Shown piece after piece: positions 12,194 to 24,400 of a stretch of 64,000 nucleotides of DNA; the first letter of the stretch is position 1; every line of letters begins with the position of its first letter. The DNA is taken from contig CP136065.1 in assembly GCA_032622095.1 (NCBI GenBank), forward strand, positions 243,411,474 through 243,475,473. The letters are read 5' to 3'. The stretch comes from Siphonodentalium dalli. Lineage: Eukaryota > Mollusca > Scaphopoda > Gadilida > Siphonodentaliidae. The translations under genes were made by a program, and so were the position numbers. The notes under the pieces are model-generated. The model saw nothing but the letters and a program-made list of their open reading frames with translations, ran no database searches and had not been told where the DNA came from.

Positions 12194-12422
12194 AGACGTT
12201 AAAGCGTTGCAGTTCCTTCTGAGTAGTTGATGGGCTTGTGTTATCAATTGTTTTGCTTGTTTCAAAGCATTCCTGTTCTCAACTTGATATGTGAGATCTT
12301 CAACGAGCCTCAATTCATCTCGGATATCATCCGCTATTGGCTTCACATTCTCTAAACTCTCAACTTGAATTCTGTCTATCCACACATCTTCCTCACCTTC
12401 ATCATGTTCATCTATTGCCTCT
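12185..12422 (-). CDS. Exon E, terminal exon with stop codon
   Basis: This 238-bp exon follows the acceptor ttatttgaatttttacag. The first base completes the Arg codon begun by exon D. The peptide starts [20 protein letters not shown] and continues as a charged, helix-prone segment rich in Glu, Asp, Leu and Gln ([20 protein letters not shown]-like spacing that could form a coiled coil). It ends NALTSGD and TGA at 12187-12185. The stop and the final codons sit at the edge of a 27-bp minisatellite that forms the 3' flank. An open frame extends upstream of the acceptor to a Met at 12481, but the AG, the pyrimidine-rich run and the phase match with exon D favour the splice site used. Confidence 0.62.
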
Positions 12423-15400
12423 CTGTAAAAATTCAAATAATTAATAAACTGGTTCCAGTAAACATTGAAATTGTCAAACAATGTGGGAAAACCACCGATA
12501 GCCTAGTGTTGAAACGATTAGGGGTTTTCAGAAGTCGACTAGTCAACAGGAGAAGTCGACTACAAGTACATATTAGTCGAACCCTATCTCCCGAGGACAT
12601 GATTGACAACATAACTTCTTTGAAAATTATATTTTGAAAACTGTTATTCGCAAGTTTCTGGCAGATTTACTTCACAAATATGTCGTTAACGCCAACTTAA
12701 TGGTATTTGTCACAAGAAATCCATTCAAAAATAAAAATAATAGGTTCGATGAATGATTGATTGATTGGGGTTTATTGTCGCTTTAGCCACTAAGGCCATA
12801 TCACGACATTGCCAGTTTTAGTGGTGGAGGAAATCCGCACACTTGCGACTAATCTAACAGTGATTTCAATGGCTGATAAACTCGTCAACCATGTGCAGCA
12901 AACCACCGGCCATCGGCGAGTAACTGGTAACTCCACCAGATAACGATTTCGAGTTACAAAGTCCACGATGGAAACATGTGGATTTGAACCCTAATCGCCA
13001 GCGCTGGAGGGCGAAACGGCTTGGAGTTGTACCCCTAACCGATTGAGCCACCGAGGCCCCGGTTCGATGAATGCATTTAATCTATGTGAATAAAGAGTAG
13101 AGAAGGTAAACATCAAAGCATGCTTTTAAGAAATTTGATTTTTTTTCCAAAATACGTAACGCTGAACAGTATCCGGAACTGCTGAACCGGTGCTAAAAGT
13201 TCCGTTTGAAATTTCAGGGTCGATGCACAATCATGAGTCGTTACTGTGGTATATTTTAAGGCGATGACAGCAGTCAGCAGTGATCAGCTAATTAAATAAA
13301 CATCATACCAGCTAGCACAGTAGCACACCAGCATGCATGTAGAGTTATCAGCGCCTTTTGAGATAAACTAGGTCACCGCGTATCATCAGATAAACTCTCG
13401 ATCCGCACATGTTACACCTGTGGTAACACACGACAACATATCGGTGTCATCAAAGGGGTGCTACATGGAGTAATAACTGGATCTCGGAATAATAATCGTG
13501 AAGGTTGTTCGTCCAGACCAAGTTGGGGATTTGTTTCGACTAATCGACTGGTGGATTTCAGCGTCGACTTGTTCAATAATCGAGTCGACATCTAGTTGGC
13601 TAATCGTTTCAACACTACATTGGCCGATACCCAGTTGTTAAAATTTAGTAATCAATGCCCATTATACTATATATAGCATAAAAAATGATGCAATGTTGAC
13701 ACTTATTACCAACACAATTCACCGTAACTAGTTTGCCATGCAGTAGTAAGTTAGTAACAGCATACATTCAGTAACAAGTTAGTAACATCATACATTCAGT
13801 AGTAAGTTAGTAACAGCATACATTCAGTAGTAAGTTAGTAACAGCATACATTCAGTAGTAAGTTAGTAACAGCATACATTCAGTAGTAAGTTAGTAACAG
13901 CACACATTCAGTAGTAAGTTAGTAACAGCACACATTCAGTAGTAAGTTAGTAACAGCATACATTCAGTAGTAAGTTAGTAACAGCATACATTCAGTAGTA
14001 AGTTAGTAACAGCATACATTCAGTAGTAAGTTAGTAACAGCATACATTCAGTAGTAAGTTAGTAACAGCATACATTCAGTAGTAAGTTAGTAACAGCATA
14101 CATTCCGTAGTAAGTTAGTAACAGCATACATTCAGTAGTAAGTTAGTAACAGCATACATTCAGTAGTAAGTTAGTAACAGCATACATTCAGTAGTAAGTT
14201 AGTAACAGCATACATTCAGTAGTAAGTTAGTAACAGCATACATTCAGTAGTAAGTTAGTAACAGCATACATTCAGTAGTAAGTTAGTAACAGCATACATT
14301 CAGTAGTAAGTTAGTAACAGCATACATTCAGTAGTAAGTTAGTAACAGCATACATTCAGTAGTAAGTTAGTAACAGCATACATTCAGTAGTAAGTTAGTA
14401 ACAGCATACATTCAGTAGTAAGTTAGTAACAGCATACATTCAGTAAAACTTAATCATCTCCTGATCTAACTGCACAGTGTAGTCACAGTTACAGAATACA
14501 AAATGAAAAATAAATTAATAATGCATTTAGTTGATAATATGCTGAACATTTATGATAAAGCAATGAAGAGATTTATCCACTGGTATACTTAAGATTGCCC
14601 ATGAGGCCAGCAGGCCGCGACAAAATACGAATGGAGAAGAATTACATCTTAATTATGTCAAGTGTCCAAGGACATGTTTATATCTGCATATGCGCCATGT
14701 TCTACTTTCACCCACTGTTGCTGTGTTAGCGTTTACAATGACATGATTACGGGTTCTATTTTTCTGATTTGTCAATGATTCTAAAACTTGTGTTTAACAA
14801 TATCATCATGCTTCAAGTGCGATCTATAAAAAGAATACAAAGTTAAGACATGTTTTCGCCATCTATAATCCGTTCCGGGCGTTCGACCACGTGGCCGCGA
14901 ATCTATCCAAATTTTGCAATTTCCCAATAATGAGGGCTGATAGACTGACCATATGTACCATAAGACACATAAAACAACTGTTCATTTGAATGTTCATTTA
15001 CTGTATACTCTCTTTGCTGGAAAAGCGAAAACAATCGGAATGGCATATTTTTTTTTGCCGCTGCTGATCATAAACAGATAACCCAAATATCAGCCAATTC
15101 CGATTACCGTTCCAGTTAATCTGTTCATCACTACCGAACTATGATGGAATGATATATGAAATAGTATAATGTTTTCCAAAAAAAATGCATATAAAATTTG
15201 TTGAGATATCTGTTTTATTGATATTGCCCATTGTTAACAAGCACACCGACAAGTATCCCATCCCAACAAAGGTGCTTTTCACCGAGAAATATTAATTTTC
15301 TGATATTTGAAAGATGTTTTAATCTCTCGTGCAATGACTCGACAAAACCTGTAGCATGTGAATATCCTTCCTTCTATTGCGGCTCATGTATAATATACCA

Positions 15401-18400
15401 TGATGGATATAGAGGGACAGATGTATTACTCAAAGGGCCATAAATAAAAAATTAACCCTTCCATGACTGGAGATTCATGAAATTTTGCGAAAACACTGTG
15501 CCAATGCATTATCTTATATATGCTCCGAGAGGGAGCCTCGCATATATAAGAGAATACATTGGCCTAACAATATTTACCTTGAACTTGTAGGCCAGTGCAT
15601 ACTCTTATATATACTAGGCTCCTCATGGGAAACTCGCAAATATTAGAGAATGCACTGGCACAGAATCTTTAATGCTGCACCAGTGCAGCTCCAATCATGA
15701 AAGGGTTAATGGACTCAACCAGTTTTATTTTATTGTGAATTTTGACCATTGAAATGTTCAGATTATCCACCATAACCAGCCATAACTGGGCATTTAATAT
15801 GTTCCAAATAAATTTGTTCTAATTTATCATATTAGGGACCCTGTGGGCAAGTATAGTCTAATTAAATCCTTGAAAATTGATCTAAAAAAGCAAATTAAAA
15901 ACTAAGAGATGCCTCAATCTGACATAAATAGTTATTGTTCTGCTAGACAAAGATCACTTGTCATAGGTGACAGCATAAAAATAAACTTGTCACCCAGAAA
16001 CAGTGACCTATCAGTGACAGCCAGCATAAAAATAAACTTGTCACCCAGAAACAGTGACCTATCAGTGACAGCCAGCATAAAAATAAACTTGTCATCCAGA
16101 AACAGTGACCTATCAGTGTGGCCTGCAAACAAATAGGTCTGTTTCGGATTTCTTCAGCAAAAAAATCCAGGTAGGCAGGTAGGAAAAACATTTTTTTTTT
16201 TAATCCATCTAAATAAAGTTATGCAGCATATTTAATGCTATCTCACATGGCTCATGGCACCGTGACGCAATGTTGTGCAATACTCTACATGACAACATTT
16301 ATAGTATCAGTGTTGCTAGCAAAAGTCCAGACAATTTCCGTGTCATCATGTTGACATCGCATTTTCACCTAACCGTCCGACTCAGAACAAATGAAAAGCA
16401 ACACGTCGACAATCTTAACATTTTATTGCCCCATGATCAGCACGATAAATTTAATTAAACTGTTCATTCTGTAACCATGAATGGTTGCTCCATCTGGGTG
16501 GCATCTTACAATATACAACATTATGTGACATGTCTCCAGGGCTGGCGGTCTAGAAAATCCAGGAGGGCTATTAATAGCCCTCCTAGATATGGCCCTCCTC
16601 AACTTTTAAAGTTATGATTTATTTTATCTGAGTTACTACTGCCATTAGTTTGTCTATTTGTATGTTGTTTAACTCCATCTAAATTAATTTTGTGATGTGG
16701 AAACAAAATGTCCAGAGTTGTGAATGTCAAATCCCCCACAGTTATTATGGTATGGTGAATATTTAACTATGTTTTATATGTTATGATAATTTATATGCAC
16801 CAGAAACAAAATGTAAGAGTGTTTGTACTCAACAATTTGTCAGTCGGTGTCCAACCCATGCAACGAAATTGGTTGAGTTTGTCCACATTAAAAAGCATTC
16901 TCCATGAAAGTGTAATTTTACATAAAATACACAATCAAGAACAATATTAAATCCAGTATATTTACACTTGAATACAGTTACAAATGACTGCTTTATTTCT
17001 CAAAGTAATCCATATTCCATCACCGATCGCAGACTGCTGCTTTATGCGGTCAAGTCACTCTCTATATATTTACTGGATGTTTGCAATTGGGGACATAGAA
17101 AATAGTTTTTGAACTTTAATAATTTAATAACAGTGTAAACAAGAATACTTGGAGACATTTAGCTAATTATATTAAAATATTGTCAATCGAAGCGAGAAAA
17201 GACGGCTACCAGCTAAATACAATTTTCACAAATAGGAACCGGAAAAGGAACGAAAGGTTGAACTCAATTGAGACAGTGACATTTGGTTCTCACTATCCAC
17301 AAACATGTGTTGATTTTATCCATGAAATATATTGTAAGCTCAATCGTATGAAGAGAAATAATTTATTTTATTCTTAAAATGTGTGAGAATCGATCAAAAG
17401 ATCTGATTTACGAAACTGTTCGTTCCGGAATTTAATTATTCCGATATAATGCCCATTTGACATTACCATCAGGTCACGCATGCGCACACTGTACAATATA
17501 ATTACGAGTTAGAGACAGTATTTTACTCATTAAACACAATACAATAACTAAATAATAAATTTCCTATCGTAGACGAAGCGGGATATAAAAATCCCGCCTT
17601 GGAAAATTCTAGGCGGGCAGCCCGCCAGCCTGCCTTGAGATTTCCAGTCATGTGTCTCAATGACAGCACGTGCATGCCATCAAAAATATAAAAGGTCACC
17701 GACCACAGTATCCCCTGAAACGGTGGCTAACTCCAAGATATCTAACTCCAAGGTGGCTAACTCCGAGATTGCAAGTGTTATTGAAATCGGTTAATATTTG
17801 TTTGAGTTAATGCGCTTAAGACAAAAAAATTGCGAGAAATCATCAAACTAAGGGGCATAATTCAGGTAAGAAAAATCGGACAAAACCGGTTTTCGAACTC
17901 GTCCGAGATATTGTGGCAACAAACTCATAAACAAAAGATTATTGAAATTGGTTAATATTTGTTTGAGTTATTGCACTTACGACAAAAATTAGCAACAAAT
18001 CATCAAACTAAAGGGCATAACTCAGGTAAGACAAATCGGACGAAACTGGTTTTCGAACTCGTCCAAGATATTGTGGCAACAAACTCATACACAATAAAAC
18101 ATTGAAATTGGTAAATATTTGTTCGAGTTATTGCGCTTACGACAACAAAATTCGAGAAATCGTCAAACTAAGGGGCATAACTCGGGTAAGAATCGGACGA
18201 AACTGGTTTTAAAAATCGCCCGAGATATTGCGGCAACCAACTCATAAACAAAAAATTATTGAAATCAGTTAATATTTGTTCGAGTCAATGCGCTTATGAC
18301 AAAAAAAATGCGAGAAATCGTCAAACTAAGGGGCATAACTCAGGTAAGAAAAATCGGACGAAACTGGTTTTCGAACTCGACCGAGATATTGTGGCAACCA

Positions 18401-21400
18401 ACTCATAAACATAAGATTATTGAAATCGGTTGATATTTGTTTGAGTTATTGCATTTACGACAAAAATCGTTAAACTAAGGGGCATAACTCAGGTAAAAAA
18501 ATCAGACAGAACTGGTTTTCGAACTCGGCCGAGATATTGTGGCAACCAACTCATAAACAAAAAATTATTGAAATCAGTTAATATTTGATCGAGTTCTTGT
18601 GCTTATGACAGGATGGGATGGAAGCATGGACGGACGTACATAACTATTGAGTTATGTGGCAAAAATATTTATGTGGCTACAAAATTTATGTGGCTATCAA
18701 GTAGTTCATAGTGATACAATTTCTGATTGTGGAGTCAGAACATGTAGGAATTATAGCAGAAGTTGCTGATTGTGGAGTCAGACCATGTAGGAATTATAGC
18801 AGAAGTTGCTGATTGAAACCCAAAAACTTGTATACAGGAACTAGAACAGTTGAATAGGAGAAACTGACAGGTCCGTGATTGGTTTGGTTGGCGCTTAATT
18901 AGCCATTAAGGTTATTTCTCGACAACCTTAAAAGCAAGGATGGCCTTACATAAATAGTATGTTATTGTCAAGTTTGTATGCTTTGTTATGTAAACAAAAA
19001 CGTTACAGAACCTGGCTTATGTTTCCATAACACAGCATAGAAACTTGAAAATAACAAACTATTTACTCTATATTTATTATTGGTTTAAGAAAAAAATATC
19101 TCTATATTTTAATATTCTTGTGGTAGTTTTAACGGGTGTGACTATTTTAACAGCCTACCCACAGTGAAGGCCACCATGCCGGTCACTCTTTCAGAACTCA
19201 AATCCGTGTGAAAACATTTCTAGAAGCAGATAAACACGTCTTCATTTCAGTGATTGACCAATTAAAATAATATTTCTCTGCAATGGAATGTGTAATTGAC
19301 GGGTGTTTGTTCCCAAGCAATAATTGTTACTCGCAAAGAACTTATCTAATTATATGGAAAAATAGTGAGGAAACTAGATATTTTTTGCCTATAATGGGAC
19401 TATATTCTAAGAAATTAATCTTATTTTTATTAAGGTTAGGAGTAATTTAAAGACAAATTTACTATAAGAAACTAGTAACTACCCCGCTGGACAAAACAAG
19501 TGTCAATTGGCACCACGGTGTATTTGCCGTTCGGCCACGGTGTCAGAGTTTGTAACTGAAGTTGAGCACCGCGGCCGAACGGCAAGTACACTGCGGCCAA
19601 ACAGCAAGTACACTGTGGCCGAAAGGCAACTACAACGCAGCCGAACGGCATGTACACTGTGTTAGATTTCTGGTTTGTATCGTCTTGTTTCAGTTTAATG
19701 AACGTACACCGTGGCAACTACACCATGGCCGAACGGCAAGTACACCACGGCCCAACTGTAGTTAGCCGGTGGAGCCACAGTGTAGTTGCATTTCAGCCGC
19801 GGTGGCAACGCTAACCGCATCGCGGTTAAGTGGACACTTGTTTTGTCCAGCAGGGTAGTATAAATAAGTCACACAGATATCTGGAAATACCAACTTACCG
19901 ACAGAGGCTGCTCAATAATGACCTGTCTGCTTCTCTCCTCTCAATCCACACATCGTCTTCACGCTCATCAGAATCAACTATATCCTCTTGATTCTCCTCT
20001 GTTTGTTCTTTGCAAAGTCTAACCTGTAAAATAATAGCGAAGGTCAAATAATAAGTGAAGGCTGAACAGTGAAAGCCGAATAATGATGGTTAAAATAATA
20101 CAGGTGGGACTCTCCCAGTGGGACTAAGGATACCCCCCCCCCCCCCCCCCCCCCCCCCGCAGAGCAATTAGGCTACATTAAGAGTAGCTGCATTAACAAA
20201 ACAAAAAAACAAGCTTGGACCAGATTCTGAATAAGGGGTATCGAGCTTATAATCGATAATAAGGGTTGAGCATCAAATATGTCTCTGGTAAGATTTTTTT
20301 GCCCACATGAGTAAATCTGTCAGACTGAGAATCACTAATGAAAGTGTCAACAAGAGATTGCACCGGCGGTGCAGACATACTCCCACGGAGGCAGAATCGA
20401 TCCAGCCAAGTATGCTTGAGAAAATAAAAATAAGTATGCAGATCGATGGGATACAGTAATGCTCTAAGTAATCGACTTCTTAACCACAGCAGAATTATGG
20501 ATAACTTTTCAGGATTTAGTCGCAAATATGGCTTGTTGCCCGAGAGCTTTCCGATGAATGACAACAAGCCATATTTCCGACTAAATCCTGAAAAGTTACC
20601 CATAATTCTGCTGTGGTTAAGAGGTCGATTAATTAGAGCATTACTGTATGGTTGAGAAAATAAAAATAAGTATGCAGATCGATGGGATATACTGAAATCT
20701 ATACTGCACCCATACTTACATATATGGATCTGACACAACAGAAAACTCACTGCGGGCTACCAACATCACACACTCTGCTGACTATAATTCCTTTCATCTG
20801 CACCCCCTTCGAATCCCGACAAGACACTATTATAAAATGTATCACTGTTCCTTCCTTGAAATATGTCACTAACTATACAAACAATCGATAGTATTTAAGA
20901 GTTCTGTAAGGGTGATGTGTAAAACCCTGCCACGTGGGTTCACTAAGGGTGATGTGTAAAACCCTGCCACGTGGGTTCAGTAAGGGTGATGTGTAAAACC
21001 CTGTCACGTGGGTTCTGTTAGGGTGATGTGTAAAACCCTGCCACGTGGGTTCTGTTAGGGTGATGTGTAAAACCCTGCCACGTGAGTTCTGTAAGGGTGA
21101 TGTGTAAAACCCTGCCATGTGAGTTCTGTTAGGGTGATGTGTAAAACCCTGTCACATGGGTTCTGTAAGGGTGATGTGTAAAATATAAAACCCTGCCACG
21201 CGAGTTCTGTAAGGGTGATGTGTAAAACCCTGCCACTTGAGTTCAGTAAGGGTGATGTGTAAAACGCTGCCACGTGAGTTCTGTAAGGGTGATGTGTAAA
21301 ACGCTGCCACATGAGTTCTGTAAGGGTGATGTGTAAAACCCTGCCACGTGAGTTCTGTAAGGGTGATGTGTAAAACCCTGCCACGTGAGTTCTGTAAGGG

Positions 21401-24400
21401 TGATGTGTAAAACCCTGCCACGTGAGTTATGTAAGGGTCATGTGTAAAATCGTGGCATATTTCAAAGGACAAATAAACATATATTAAAAAAAAAAAAAGT
21501 ATGGTTGAGATATCTCCTCGGATCAGAAAAAACCCAACATTTACAAATAAACAAAGATAAATAACTCTAGAATGGAAAACATGAACAAAACGATTGAACA
21601 CTCAATTGATTGCTATCATAGTAGTGAACATCCATACCAAATTTCATTAATATCCATCAACAGTGGTGGAGATACGGACAAAAAACCAACACTTCCAAAT
21701 AAACAAAGATGAAATACTCTAGAACGAAAAACCTGAAAAAAAAAACGAATGAACACTCAATTGATTGCCCTCATGGTAGTGAACATTCATACCAAATTTC
21801 ATTGAGATCTGTCAACCGGTGGTGGAGATATCTGCTGGGATGGACCAAAAAACAAACATTTCCAGATCAACAAAGATGAACAACTCTAGAATAGAAAAAA
21901 CTTGGTTGAATGCCCTCATAGCATTGAACATCCATACCAAATTTTCATTCAGATCCGACAACCTGTGTTTGAGATATCTATGATGTTGCTGGTGGTATAA
22001 TTGGTTAGTATTTGATTGGAATGATCGATTAAATTGAGAACACATTTATTGGAAACCTGGACGCTGACTTATTGGTTTACATAATAATCCGGAATACCCG
22101 GTTCGCATGAAACGGAACATACTAAGAACATTACATCCCTATCTACCTTAAAGGATTTGAAAAAAAACATTTAAACAAACAAGATCTAAACTCTACTAGT
22201 GTGATTACTACTTAGTAGTGAAATGAAAACTTCTATGTATAAAATGAAAAGCATTAACAGTTCGTATAGCTCTAGTTGAAGCCCAAACAGTAACGATCAC
22301 CATAACTACTCAAGACTAATATTTTAGTCACAGTCATAATCATCCAGCTATGCTGGTGCCTTTCTGGAACGCTACTGGAGTCACCACAGGGTTATAAAGT
22401 TACTCGGCCGTGGTAGCACCTGGACCAGTGCATCTACAACCAGAATTGGTTCCTGCACTGTAATGTCTACAGATACAGATAGTGAGACAAGCAGGCCAAA
22501 TGACAGCCATATAATTGTTTGTGATTTATAAACAAGAAGAATGTGTTGTGTCTTGCTTGCCAAGTGCCAAAAATCATGGTGTAGCTGAGAAGTACAATAC
22601 CTACTTCATAGCTATCACAATAAACAGTTGTGTCTGCTAACTTATATGATACACTATAGACATTTTCTACGGAGGAGATGTCATGAAAAGAACTAACACC
22701 GACACTTATCTGCATCATTGATTGCCATTCGATATGGTAACCAATATTTCTCAATTAGTACTCTGGCTTAGATTATAGCACATGAGGCTAGACAATCCTC
22801 AAGCTAAGATGAAGGTCTACACATACTTTCTAATTTCACATTGAGAGTTGGATTTTCTCTTCAACTCTCTCCTCCCTTAATATCATGAAGAGACATGACG
22901 CGTATGCAGTATAGGACATACGCTAATATGTATAAGAAATTAAAGCTATGAGCATTTACTTAAAAGTAAAGGACGACATTTGGTGGTGTAACGAACACAT
23001 ACTTTTGTATTTTTAGTGCCATTTTGGTAACCATCTTGGTTGAAATTGAACAGTTCTGTTGAAATGTGATAATAATTATGTATGTGGCACGAATATCTCT
23101 TTCCCCTCACTGAATTCCGCTAATTTCTTTAAATCTATTGCTAGAATATCGGAATTGCTTTTTAATCAAATTCTATAATTCTGTTGTATAAAGTTGATTT
23201 GATGCACTATATTGGTGAAGCAATCAGTAAGCACTGAATTGTCATAATTCACAGTCGCTACCAAAACGGAAAGTCATTTACATGAGATTTTAGAAAATCG
23301 CAAAATTGTTGATTTTCTGGTGCCATTTTGGCAGCCATCTTTGACTGGAATCATAGTTTCCCCTGAATTTGGGTACTGTACTTTGAGAACTACTATTGAT
23401 GAATTGCCCTTACTGAAAAAAATGTATAACAATTAAGAAATATGCGCAGAATTCGTCAGTTCTTAGGAAAACCCCTACATCAGAACTGAACTGACAATGA
23501 CGTCATCTTTGTGATGTCATAATTCCCTCCAGTCACGGACCCATGAAGTCTAACAAACATTTTCCGATGAAGAAAGTGATACCCTATCAAAATATCATAG
23601 TCTCTACATTTGTTCAAATACACATTCCATAATCGAGGTTCCCAATGGGAGTACATCACAATATTCACCATTTGGGAACTTCTGAGTCTATGTATCGCTG
23701 TGTGGGATAGCATCACTAAATTCACCCTCTGGGGACCTCATTCTGCAAATGACAGGCACACTAAACTCAGGCTTGGTACTCGCATGCTTTTCAAACCTTT
23801 TGTCATGAGAAATGGCAAATTGCTTTGCATATGCCTAACTATTATTTGTTAAGTTATTTTTTTTATTGGAGAAATTATGAAGAATCATGGGATAAAACAT
23901 TCAAATAGAAAATAGATGAGTTTTAAATAAAAGCACGTAGAAAATAGATGAGTTTTAAATGGAAGCACGTCGAAAATAGATGAGTTTTAAGTGGAAGTAC
24001 GTAGAAAATAGACGAGTTTTAAATGGAAGCACGTAGAAAATAGACGAGTTTTAAATGGAAGCAAGTAGAAAATAGACGAGTTTTAAATGGAAGCACGTAG
24101 AAAATAGACAAATTTTAAATTGAAGCAAGTAGAAAATAGATGAGTTTTAAATGAAAGCACGTAGAAAATATACGAGTTTTAAGTGGAAGTACGTAGAAAA
24201 TAGACAAATTTTAAATTGAAGCAAGTAGAAAATAGATGAGTTTTAAATGGAAGCACGTAGAAAATAGACAAGTTTTAAAGGTACTCAACCCGATCAGAGG
24301 GTCCCCATATCATCAAGATACAACAACAACAAAATTTATTCAAAATACGCTTTAGTTATCAGAATCTATTAATTGCAACAAAATAATGCTAACCACTGTC

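Noticed and set aside
12979-13052. tRNA gene
   Set aside because: A and B boxes are present, but the sequence continues as a SINE with ATCA tail and target duplication, and the cloverleaf spacing is not right.
13739-14445. Possible CRISPR array (28-bp regular repeat)
   Set aside because: No unique spacers; units are directly contiguous, so it is a minisatellite in a eukaryotic context.
20247-20750. 167-aa minus-strand frame
   Set aside because: It spans a palindromic MITE and its direct repeats, so the open frame is a result of the inverted repeat.
20873-21601. Frames with repeated '[12 protein letters not shown]'-type peptide
   Set aside because: Translation of a 37-bp minisatellite (period not a multiple of three, several frames open).
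22467-22754. Candidate missing exon between C2 and D
   Set aside because: Right strand and intron but no family motif and no good splice borders.
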